From assembly GCA_027943335.1 (NCBI GenBank), contig BSBK01007034.1, forward strand, positions 124,001 to 188,000: 64,000 nucleotides of DNA, written 5' to 3'. Shown here piece by piece: positions 38,413-49,481 of the stretch (position 1 is the first letter of the stretch; every line of letters starts with the position of its first letter). A model generated the notes under the pieces. The model made no database searches. It was not told the origin of the DNA and saw nothing but the letters and a program-made list of their open reading frames with translations. Position numbers and translations under genes: made by a program. This DNA comes from Chamaecyparis obtusa (Eukaryota > Streptophyta > Pinopsida > Cupressales > Cupressaceae).

Positions 38413-39612
38413 TGTGCGTGTGAAAATTATACCTGATTTGTAGACACAACACTTCAGTAAAAGATTAGAGGTTAGCTGAAATTGAAATCGTGCAGTGAAA
38501 TGAAAACTAATCTAACCAAGCGATTTACTGCCTTCTAATAGATGCGAGTATGTATTCTCAGATTATGCTGAGATCAGTGACCTTGACGACACCTAAATGA
38601 AGGATTTGAATGCAAAACTGATATGAAATATGAATGTAGCTAATCTTTTTTTTTAAAGTTTTCTATGTAATTATGACAAAAAAATTGATATGAATTCTAA
38701 AATCTATATGAGAAATTGATATGAAATTAATCTAACAATGAAATTGATATGAAGCTAAAATGAATGTAAAAACAAGATTGATCTCACAACAATGTTGATT
38801 CACAAAGCTTTGATTCTCCATATTCCAATTTGCCAGCATAAGTTTGCAAAATTATGAGATGATTTGAGATGAGATGAAGCCTTAATTTATAGAAATCCAG
38901 GGCTTTGGAGGTGCATGAAAAAAAGCCATAAATCACTCAAATAACTCAGGTTGATTTTTGAGTTATTTTTAAATAAAGGATAATTAACTCACAAAAACAT
39001 GCAAAAGCAAAGTCTAACTCGAAATAGAGTTTAGCTTTAATTGAAAATTGATAGTTATCTGCTTTTGTGATCATGCATGTTTTATTTATGAATTAATTTA
39101 ATAATAGAGTGATTTATTTCCAACTTAACTGATTTTAAAAATAAAAAATAAAATAATTGATTTATGGGTTAATCAATTATTTTTCAAACTTTTATTCAAA
39201 AATAATATTATTAAAAATTGACAACTTGCTTTAATTAATTAAATAATAATTTAATCAATTAATGATAGGAATTTGGATTTATTGTCAAAATTAAATAATA
39301 TAATTTATGAATAAATATAATTAACTTCAATTAAACAATTAAGTGGCAGAATTAAATCTAATTAATTAAATATTCAAAATATTCAATTAATCAAACTTTT
39401 GAATAAATATGATTTATCGCCAAATAATCATTAAATTAGAGATAATTAGGATAATTAGGAAAAAGGAATATTCCTCGATGCAGAATTTAAGATAATCAAT
39501 TAGGATTCGATGATGTTCATATGTGCCTTAGGTTAGGACTTTGATGTCGATTTCATTCGATTTGTAGATATAGGAGGTTCATGAACCTATAGCCCATTTT
39601 TGGGGTATTACA
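38413..39612 (-). repeat. Tat element 3' LTR
   Basis: Its copy is at 51857-53045. It starts TGTGCGTGTG and ends GTATTACA on the plus strand. The boundary at 39612 is set by comparison with the outer end of the right LTR. Confidence 0.93.
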
Positions 39613-39657
39613 TTTTGCCCCTCTTTGAATTACATTTTGCCCCTCTTTGAAAGATAG
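39613..39657 (-). other. Tat polypurine tract, tandemly duplicated with the LTR edge
   Basis: On the minus strand CAAAGAGGGGCAAAATGTAA occurs twice in 22-bp direct repeat. The repeat includes the polypurine tract and the first bases of the LTR, so there are two candidate plus-strand priming sites. Confidence 0.8.
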
Positions 39658-42158
39658 TCTATGTATGATGTTGAAATTGATGTTTGATATTGAAATGGAT
39701 ATGAGACAGAAACTGATTGAAATTGATATGAAGATAATAGGTCTTGAATGACCAAAGATAATGTTAACTATAACAATAAATGAACCAATGATTGCAAAAA
39801 AGTGTCAAAATGCCTGATTCTGAACCTTATGATTGCAAAGAAGTGAGTGACTGATTCCAGACCTGATTGTCCTTGTATTGAATCACATTGGTATCACATC
39901 TGAACCCTTCAGTTTCTGAAGAGCCAAGGAAATAACACAATTGAACCGATAGTTGCAAAAATTGATATAATTTACAAGATTAGGAGAATACCAGATTGAT
40001 ATGGATCTCAATGAATCTAATATGCCCTGAATGATGATTGATTTGCCCCAAGCGATGAGGACTTTTGATGAATCATCAATTAGATATGGTTGTTGTCTTG
40101 ATTACTGAGAAAAGATATGATTTGAGTTTTGATATACAGACTTTGAATGATGTGTAATACCATGCCCCCTTCAGGATTAAAATCAAAATCTGACAAGAAA
40201 AGTCAGCATTGAATGGTTTAGAAGCATGTTAATTGATTAGAAATGGTTATATACGTTCGAGAACGCATTCTGCATCATTTGGAGGTCCCGGAGACCAAGT
40301 TTGACTAGGTGAAACCATGAGTTGACCATAGTTGACCAAGTTGAAATTTTGATAGTTTGATGTAAGATAATCAGTTAAATTGAATTCTAGATTTCTATGA
40401 TGATTGAAGGTCGAGTGTGCAAGCAGTGGACCGGACCCTGGGTCCAAAAAAATTTAAATCATGATTTTGACATAGTAAATGATCTCAGATTTTGATTTTG
40501 ATCCCAAAAATGGATTTAGAATGTCGAAATTAGCCAGGGGTGCATTTTTTGTGAAAAATGGAGCACTTTTGAAAATTAGGTCAAAAGCTATATAAAGGTC
40601 GGAAGGGTCATTTTCAATTCATTTCAACCTTTTGACTTCTGAAACTTTGTGGAGCCCTCTGAGCAAAATGGCAGATAGAGCAGTAGAATCAAAGGTACTT
40701 GTGAGTTCACACTGATTTAAGTGCAACTGGAGACACCAGAGACCTCGGCAGTATGGACATCTGGTAGGTGGACCTCTGTGCTTTGCTAAAATGTCAATTT
40801 TTCCATGTGTAGTGCACCCCTGACTAGTTCAAGATTTTTGATATATATGAGATCGATATTTTGGTTGTGACTTCATATGTACTTATCATGTTTTGATTTA
40901 GGATGATATCATGTGATGTTTATGCTATGAGTAGAATAGAATGTATGTATGGATATATGCAATGCAATGATTTCTTTCATATGTATGGATGTTATGCACA
41001 TGTATTTGATTATGGAAATATATATGTATGATTTATGCTTATGCACATGGATGAATTATAATGCAATAGATGATAATGCTATGTAAATGCAACGATACAC
41101 ATGATATGTTTTTGCAGGTATTGATGAAGACAAGTACTCAGTCTTATGTCAAAAAGGGTGTTTAACCCAAGAGGATAACTGCTTGCGATTCGATGAAGAG
41201 ACCTTCGAGTTTAGGTTTTAGCTCTTGTTAGATTTGAATATGCGATTGAAGAATTGTTTAAGCATTGAAGTTTATCCAACTATTGTGAGATCATGCAAAC
41301 ATGCAAAATGCAAAAAAAACATGCAAAATGAAATGCAAATTAAGACCTAGGACCTAGTCAATTTTCACATACAAATAGAAGATAAAGAAAAGATTATGCC
41401 CTCAGTCATCACTCTCTACATCTTGTAAAGGACATCATCGAAGAGCTCGAAGGGATATTATATGCAAATATCTCAATGCGAATCAATAAGCATACAAGGA
41501 GATAAAGAGCATGGAAAAGCATAGATTGTTTTCAATTTGTGTTTGATGGCGTTGTTGTAGATGCAAAATCCTTTCTGGAGACAAGATAGACAGGTTGACT
41601 CAGATGAAGCTTCAAAGGACTCTGACTAGATATGACTCATCTAAGATATACTAGAGACCATAGGATATGACATTGATTGCCCCCAAGTGTTAAGCATTGA
41701 TAGGATACAGACGCTTGAGCTGATTGGTGTACAGACCGACTTATTGAAAACTAGAAAAGCAGAAACAAACTGGGAAATATGTACAAACTAATGCAAGACT
41801 GAAAGTTGGGAAAGACCAAGATTTCATTGATAGATGGAGCATTTTGAAACAAGTGGCACCCGTTTGCCAGGTTTTCACCATCTTAGCAAAGATTCTATTT
41901 TTGCTACCGAGGCGCTTGTTTCCAGGTTTTCACCAAGGCACTTTTTCTTTTTCTCATTTTTTTGTATTTTTCATTTTTTCACTTTTTTTGATATTTTTAT
42001 TTTTTTCACTTTTTTTTGATATTTTTCATATTTTTTACTTTTTTTGTGAATCATCAAGGTGCCCATTGCTAGATTTTCACCAAGATGTTCATTTTTTTTT
42101 AAAGACTTTTTCCAATTTTTAAGATTTTTTCAAGACATTTTACCATATACTGAATCCC
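39658..42158 (-). other. Extra region between Tat pol and the 3' LTR
   Basis: This 2.5-kb stretch holds no sense-strand gene of recognisable family. On the plus strand (antisense to the element) it holds a TATA box and candidate exons at 40589-41221. A T-rich block at 41935-42120 repeats 'ggttttcaccaaggcac' at least three times in diverged form (about 41870, 41925 and 42072). Some Tat elements are known to carry extra open reading frames here, in either orientation. Confidence 0.6.
40589..41221 (+). promoter_or_regulatory. Antisense TATA promoter and candidate spliced frame in the Tat 3' region
   Basis: TATATAAAG at 40589-40597 is followed 71 bp later by ATG (40668). This encodes MADRAVESK before a possible GTACTT donor at 40695. 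An exon-like piece from 41118, after TTTTTGCAG, reads IDEDKYSVLCQKGCLTQEDN and on to a stop at 41219-41221. The joining phase is not certain, because two frames of the second piece are open. No family is recognised. It may be an antisense accessory ORF of the element. Confidence 0.35.
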
Positions 42159-43319
42159 TTAGGCATAGAATTTCTTCAAATGGAGAACATTGATTGGTTC
42201 TCAGAGCTGTTCTCCTTTAGTCATTAAGAGTTGATAGGCACCAGAGCCAAAAGTAGCAGTGATAACAAAGGGACCTAGCCAGTTGGGTTCAAACTTCCCC
42301 TTGCGTTCTTGATGTGATTGATTTTTAGGATTCTCTCTCAAGACTAGATCACCAACCTGAAATTCTCTGTGTCTAACTTTCTTGTTGTAACCTCTAGACA
42401 TTCTCTTCTGATATACTCTAAGATGATCATACGCTGTTTGTCGGCGTTCATCTAGTAGTTCAAGTTCTTGCAACCTAGACACTTTGTAGTCATCATCAGT
42501 TACTAGACCATGCATTCTAATTCTTAGTGATGGGATTTCAACCTCAATAGGCAATACCGCTTCAGACCCATAAACTAAAGCGAAAGGTGTAGCCCTAGTA
42601 GGCATTCTGATACTTGTTCTGTAGGCCCAGAGAGCTAGATTGTTCATGAGATGCCAGTCTCTTCCTATTTTGTTAACTATGCGATGCAAGATTTTCGATA
42701 GATTCTTATTAGAATCCTCTGCTTGTCCATTCCCTTGAGGATAGTAGATAGAAGACCAATGTTGTGTAATCTTGAATTTGGCACATAGATCATCTAGGTC
42801 TTTGTTCTTAAATTGTCCACCATTATCTGTGATTATGGAATGAGGTATCCCATATCTGCATATGATATAGTTCAATATGAACATAGATATTTGCTTTCCA
42901 GTTGCTTGTGTCAAAGGCACTACTTCTACCCATTTTGTAAAATAATTTGTAGCTGTGATTATATGGGTGTGTCCATTAGAGGAATGAGGATGTATAGCTC
43001 CTATAAGATCAAATGCCCATTGGTGAAAAGGCCACTGTGTAGTGAAGGGAATGAGATCTCTCCCTGGAGCATGAATTAAATTACCATGTACTTGACACTT
43101 TTGACAGTTCTTAGCAAACTTGATTGCATCTTTCTCCATTTCAAGCCAATAGTACCTAGCCCTAATAAGTTTTTGAGCTAGTGTTAAATCGTTTGAGTGT
43201 GACCCACAAATACCCTCATGGACTTCATCGAGTGCACATTGAGACTCTTCCCATTCTAAACATCTAAGTAGTGTACCATCTAGACCTCATTTGTATAGAT
43301 CATGACCAATGATGACATA
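42159..43319 (-). pseudogene. Tat integrase
   Basis: The H2C2 zinc region (EVHEGICGSHSNDLTLAQKL, then NCQKCQ) lies near 43210-43090. The catalytic core has Asp in WAFDLIGAI, Asp in ITDNGGQF and Glu in QGNGQAEDSN, all present. The C-terminal part reads FQVGDLVLRENPKN, then KFEPNWLGPFVI. A premature stop at 42201-42203 precedes the likely natural end (HLKKFYA then stop) at 42159 by about 14 codons. From 43139 to 42204 the frame is open. It is the best preserved enzyme of this element. Confidence 0.92.
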
Positions 43320-43910
43320 TCAAGATGCGTTATGGATTAGGTATCCCTTCTCATGGTGATTAAAGGTATCAGGAATGATTTGGTCTTGGAGATAGGAAAA
43401 TAGGTTTTTGTAGCGGGATGAATCATGACCAACAACAGTGCAGATCATGCAAGTTTTAGGGGAATCATATGCAGGATAAGATAGTGCTTCCACCAGGAAC
43501 TCGTAGCGTAGCTCATGTTCAGGCTGCTGTAATAAAGTAGATAGCATTGTCATTGCATCGGCAGCCTTGTTCTCTGTTCTAGGTATTTTCTCAAATGTGA
43601 TAGATATGAAATACTTCTTTAGATCATCTACCATTCTCTTGTAGGGAATGAGCTTTTCATCTTTAGTTTGATACACATCATTGACTTGATAAATCACAAG
43701 TTGTGAGTCTCCATGAATGTGTAATTATGTTACTCGCCACTCAATTGCTATCTTCATACCATTCAAAAGGGCTTCATATTCAGCAATATTGTTTGTGCAA
43801 GGAAACTTTAATCTGAATGCTTTTGGGATTGAGTATCCTTGAGGAGTTATGAACAATATTCCTACTCCAGATCCATTCTATGTATAGGAGCCATCAAAGA
43901 ACAACTATCA
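43320..43910 (-). pseudogene. Second (Tat-type) RNase H domain
   Basis: The reading shows LFFDGSYT (first Asp, about 43895), NIAEYEALLNGMKIAIEW (Glu) and HGDSQLVIYQVNDVYQTKDE (second Asp). A helix follows, then ENKAADAMTMLSTL, where the last acidic residue is expected. These match the archaeal-type RNase H that Tat elements carry in addition to the one after RT. Stops occur near 43876 and 43723. The frame is shared with integrase but not with RT. Confidence 0.85.
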
Positions 43911-43984
43911 TTCTCTAGAAGAAAGAGTCATGCTAGAGGAATCTGGAAATTCCATTTGCATTGGTGTATTATCAATCATAGGTG

Positions 43985-45664
43985 CATCCGCTAATTGATT
44001 AGCAATACCCTATCCTTTGATAGATGTTCTTTCCACATACTCAATGTCAAATTCACTTTTAAGAGCATGACCCATTTAGCTAATCTACCCGTGAGAGCAG
44101 CTTTGCTTAGTAGGTACTTTAGTGGATCAATCTTAGCTACCAAATGAATGGTATGTGCCAAAATATAATGTCTCAATTTCTATGATGCAAAAATCACAGC
44201 TAGACAAGTCTTCTCAATCATTGAATAGTTATTTTCGTATGCAACCAATGTTCTACTAATATAATATATAGCTCTTTCCTTTTTGTTCTCATCATTTTGT
44301 GCAAGCAATGCCCCCAGTGATGTATCTATAGCGGAGACATACAAGATCAAAGGCTTCCCTAGGATGGGAGGCATTAAGATAGGAGGATTTGATAGATACC
44401 TTTTTATATGTTCAAAGTTCTTTTCACATTCTTCATTCCATGCGAAGGTCACACCTTTATGTAATGTTTTTGTAAAAGGCTGTGATATGTCAGCCAACTG
44501 TGATATGAATCTTCTGATAGATTGAACCCTCCCTTGCAATGTCCTCATCTAACTAATATTCTTTGGGGGTTGCATTTCCATTATAGCCTTTACTTTAGCT
44601 GGATCAACTTCAATGCCCTTCTTTGAAACTATATAACCTAAGAGCTTTCTAGAAGTGACACCAAAAGCACACTTCTTAGGATTTAGTCTGAGACTAAATT
44701 TCTCCATTCTATATAATATCTTGCTCAAGTCATTTAGATGTTCAGCTCAAATCATAGATTTTGCTAAAGTATCATCAACATAATCTTCCATAGTTCTATG
44801 CATCATGTCATGAAAAATAGATGTCATGGCTCTCTGGTATGTAGCACCAACATTCTTAAGCCCAAATGGCATGACATTCCAACAGAAGGTGCCCCATGCA
44901 CATGTGAAAGCAATTTTCTCTTGATCCTTTGGAGCAATTTTTATTTGATTATATCTAGAAAAACTATCCATTAAAGAATACATCTCAAAGCCCATAGTCA
45001 TATCCACTATCATATCAATGTTAGGTAGTGGAAAATCATCCTTAGAGCATGCTCTATTTACATCTCTAAAGTCTGTGCACACTCTGATTGATTTATCTAG
45101 TTTTGAAATAAGTACAATATTAGAGATCCACTCTGCATAATCAATGACTCGGATGAATCTGGCTTTCAGGAGCTTCTCTAATTCAGCTTTTACCAAGAGC
45201 GCAACATGAGGATGCATCTTTCTCAATTTTTGCTTGACAGGTTTGACATTTGGAGCTATAGATAAATGATGCATTATAAGATTAGGATCCAATCCTGGCA
45301 TATCTAAATATTTCCATGCAAATTTGATCTTCTTCTCTATTAGGAATGTTGTAAATTGTTGCTTCTCTTCTTCTGATAAAGATTGTGCTACATGGATCAA
45401 CTCTGGTTCCTCTGTTGTTCCCAAGTTGATAGATTGAGTGGTATCAATTAGAACTAGAGATCTGTCCTGTAAATGACTTAGAAGGACATCAAATATCTCA
45501 TCCTTAGGCACCTCAAAGAGGTTTTCACCTTCGAATACATCTTTTATTTTTACTTTTACAGGTTCTGAGACTACCACAAAGTGGTTTTCACCCTCGAAAC
45601 TCTTTTTCTTTTTATTCTTATTTTTATTTTTCTGACTAAGATACTTGATGTCCGACTCCATCAT
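43985..45664 (-). pseudogene. Tat reverse transcriptase and first RNase H
   Basis: The ATG at 45664 overlaps the stop of the upstream frame (ATGA). A Lys/Asn-rich N-terminus leads to the RT entry (LDPNLIMHHLSIAPNVKPVK), SIRVCTDFRDVNRAC and MPFGLKNVGATYQRAM. The active site YVDD is at 44771-44782. RNase H reads LYVSAIDTSLGALLAQND, then YYISRTLVAYENNYS, then KIDPLKYLLSKAALTGRLAKW. Stops lie at 44747, 44549 and 44177. RT copies the RNA and RNase H removes it. Confidence 0.92.
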
Positions 45665-47800
45665 GTTAATGCTCTATTCACGATGGAAGTCCTCATAGGC
45701 TCAACTATATTGAGGTAGCAAGCAAAGGCATAGTCATTTGGGAAGGTATAAATACCATGGCTCGGATTCATGGAGGTGTGATCAAGAAGTTCAGGATGTT
45801 GGATAGTTAAAGTGGTGAAAGATTGGGAGATAGTGTTTACGGATATGAATTTGTAATCATTGGTCCTAACCCAATGTTTGAGTTCAAAGGTGATATTATA
45901 ACTTAAGACATTCAATTTTTGAATAGGCTCAATGTCATTATGGGAGTCTAATTCAGCCATAGGTGGATCAGACTCTATAAGTTCATTGTTTCGCTCTAGA
46001 CTTACGTTGGGTTTAGGTGCATATTGGTGAATAACATCAACATGCTTCTCTATAATAAGCTCATCTTCTTCTGGTTCTAGAATGGCTCCCCATTCATAGT
46101 CATTAGATTCATCTTCTGACTCAGGATCTCTAGGAAATCTTAGAACATGAGTAAAGTCAGGATGAATACCCCAAGAAGGATTTCCCTCAGATTTTGATTT
46201 ATATGCATACTCCTAAGAATCTATCTCAGAAGAACTACCACCTTCCTCTTTGTCTATTTGATTGTCTTTGAGATTAGTTGGTTCTTGTGTTGCAACTATC
46301 TCTTGATTGATAGTAGGTTCTTGTGTTTCTACTACATTAATTCTTTTGATTGGATCATCTTCAGCTTCAAGGAGATCTATGATATCTTTAGGAAAATGCT
46401 CATAAGGGATAAGTTCAGAGCTGTCTGAATCACTATCTGATGGTTTAGGTTCTTCCTTCTTAAGAAGAGGCTCACCTGGTGTGATCTGTTCTATGAAATG
46501 GGAATAATTATCCTTGAGGTGGAAAGTTTTATTTTTAAAGCCTAGGCCAATAGTATCCTTGTTTTCCCTACTAGTATGTGGAATAAGTGCTAGAAGACCC
46601 TTTCCTCTGACTCCTAGAGGTCTTGTACCTAGATATCCCATCTTGGCTATCAATTTACCTCCTGGACCATATGACTGGGAGGGGATTTTGGAGATTGTGG
46701 AGTCATTAGTTTGAACAACTTGACATTCAAGTTCATCTTTGTATAGCCATGCAAGCATAGCTTCATCCTCTTAAAATTCTTGTTTGGAGACTTGCTCTGC
46801 TACAAAATTCTATTTATATGCCTCAAGAGGTTCTTTAGATTCTAGTTTGGACTATTTGAGAGATTTTCCATAAGACTTAGGTGAGATGGGTAGAGATGTC
46901 AAAGATAAGACTGGCTCCATAGTATATTCTCCCATACCATTTTCTTTGATATTGACCTCTTTTGCCATATCTTCCATTTTAGATGTGGATGCTTCTTATG
47001 TTGGTGTGATGGAAGATTCTTTGTTATTGGGCACAAGTTTATCTGCACTTTCCTTCAAGGTATTGCAAGTGGTGGATATGTCTACTAGAATAGTGACCTC
47101 CACTCCTTCATAAGGAAATTTCAAGCATTGGTGGAACGTAGAAGGAATAGCCTTCATCTCATGTATCTAGGGTCTTCCTAGAAGAATGTTGTAAGCCAAA
47201 GGTAGATCAAGAACTTGACATATAATATCTTTGATAGCTGGACCTGCTTTGATAGGTAAGACAATGGTGCCTTTAGAAGATCTTTCTTGTTCATCATAGG
47301 CTTTTATAGTTATTTTCTTTCTAGGATCAATAGACAATTCTGAAAATCCCAATTGTGTGACCAAGCTATAAGAACAAATGTTTAGGCCATTTCCTCCATC
47401 TATCAACACATGTTTGACTCTATGGTTCTGGATCAAGACTTCTATATGCAAGGGCTGGTTATGCAGGTGACTCAGGGAGTTCTCATCTTCCTCTGAAAAG
47501 GAGATATATTGCAGAGATGTAAATGTCCAACCATAGTCTGGAACCTGTCTAAATCAAGGTCATCAGGAACATTGGATCCGAGCAAAGCTTTTTCTAGAAT
47601 AGCTCTATGAGTGGGAGATATCTAAAGCAACTCAAACATGGAGATTTTTGCATTAGTGTGTTGGATTTTTTGAACAATGCTATAAGATGTAGGCCTTGTA
47701 TCCTTAGGATTGGAAGATTTAGAAGCAGCCTTCTATTTGGAAGTAGAAGAAAGATTGAAGGGCATCTTAGGGACATTTGATGAATCTGGGATTTGTCCAT
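45661..47800 (-). pseudogene. Tat protease and G-patch-like linker
   Basis: The upstream part (ILEKALLGSNVPDDLDLDRF, about 47590-47530) and the protease (HIEVLIQNHRVKHVLIDGGN, 47451 on) use DGG where DSG or DTG is usual. The block ends AYNILLGRP. Further on, a glycine-rich stretch (YGPGGKLIAKMGYLGTRPLG, then IGLGFKNK, about 46690-46535) resembles the G-patch found after some retroelement proteases. An acidic linker (SDSDSDSSEL) follows. The frame differs from gag and from RT. Confidence 0.8.
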
Positions 47801-47969
47801 TCAGATGTGCCTGAGCCTTTGATCAAGTCACTCCATTAGTTGAAGTATGATCTCTATCTCTTTGCACAATTGTGATGACATTGCAATGCTCAGAGAGACA
47901 AGGTTCAACCATATTGATAACAGCATTATTTCCAGGGTAAGCATAATTGACTTTTGCCCCCATGTTAGG

Positions 47970-49481
47970 CTAAGAAGATGAAACTTCTTGACCATGTTTC
48001 AGAAATGGTTCTGTAAATGCTGTATGATCATTATTGCTCTTATGATTGTCAATGGTGATGTCTCCCTTATCGATCAAATCTTGAATAGTATGTTTCAAGC
48101 GTAAGAAGTTATTGGTTTTGTGACCTTTACCCCAATGGAAATCACAAAATTCATTTTCTCTCCACCATTTTGATTTAGGATCTGGATCAGATTGTCGGAT
48201 CTCAAGCAAAGAGATGATGTTATTGGCCAACAAAGTTCTCATAGCTGATTCTAAAGATTCTCCAAGAGGATTGAACATTCGTTTATTATCAGCGAACCAC
48301 TTTTTATACTCTGGCTTCTTTTGAGATGATTCAAACACCTTTTGTTCGGAAGCTTTTATGGCTTGGGTACCAATAGTTAGATTGAAAGCTGGTACCTTTG
48401 ATGGGACATGGATAGTATCAACAACACCATCTATGACAACACCTTTATTCTTGTTCCAATTTTTGTTCTTGTCTTTAGAACTGGATCCTGATTCGTACTT
48501 GTCCTTTTGAAGTGTGATTTCTTCTTTTTTCACAAGTACCTTTTCAATTTTGATTGCATTGTCTACCATCTTATCAAAAGATGTATGATCTTGCATTTGT
48601 AGAGGATAGTTGATTTCTAGGATAAGATTATTGATGAAGATTTCCAGTTTCTCAGTTTCTAGAATAGGCCTGGCATATAGAGAGAATTTATTCCTCCATC
48701 ACTTGAGAAATGTCAGGAATGGTTCTCCTGGATATTGTTTGAGATTACAGATATCGATCATGGTGACTGGATGTTGAATATTGTAAGAATATTGCTGATA
48801 GAATAATTTGATCAACTCTTCAAAAAATTTGATAGTAGAAGGCAATCTAGAGAACCAATGAATGGTTGCTCCTCCCAAAGATCGAGGAAAGAGACACATC
48901 AAATAAGTTGGTTCATGCATGAACTCCATAGATTGTGTACAGAATTCTCTGACATGATCTTGGGGATCGAAATGTCTATCATATTTATCATATTTAGGCA
49001 TCTCCACTCTTTTTGGAAATAGTGGCATGTAAAAGTCTTTATCAAATGGAAAAGGACATAGGGCCTCCATGGAGAACTCCTTAGCTTCCTTTTCCTTTTC
49101 AAGTTTGTTAAGTTTGACTTGCATGGCATGCATCTGTTTCATCATAGCTGAGAGTGGAGTTTCTTCCTCATGAGTAATGATATCTTCAATGTTAAAGTTA
49201 GGAGGAAGTTTAGCCCCTTGATGAGCCAATTGTAAAAAGTATGCTTCTCTATCTTTTTTCAAGAAATGCTTCATCATTCTTTTGAAGTTATCATCATTTT
49301 GATATAGAGAAATTTCTTCAGGTGTGGGTTCCTGATCTGCACCATGTTGAGATTCAGCTCTTTGAGAACCAATGTTTGTCCCTACTTGAGACATGGTAGG
49401 ATTTTTCCCTGGGGTAGATTGATGAAGAGTTTGTTGATTATCTCTGTGAGTTGATGGAGGAGGAATGTAACCAGTTTTCAA
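47970..49481 (-). pseudogene. Tat gag
   Basis: The frame opens at 49481 and shows a Gln/Ser-rich N-terminus, a coiled stretch (MKQMHAMQVKLNKLEKEKEA) and the gag core (VEMPKYDKYDRHFDPQDHVR, then WFSRLPSTIKFFEELIKLF). Two stops near 48697 are followed by the rest of the capsid and the Lys-rich tail. The zinc-binding motif CDFHWGKGHKTNNF (about 48100-48150) has lost its last cysteine and is followed by the conserved LKHTIQDLIDKG. Confidence 0.9.

Noticed and set aside
42813..43079. Plus-strand open frame opposite integrase
   Set aside because: It is the antisense shadow of the well-conserved integrase core.
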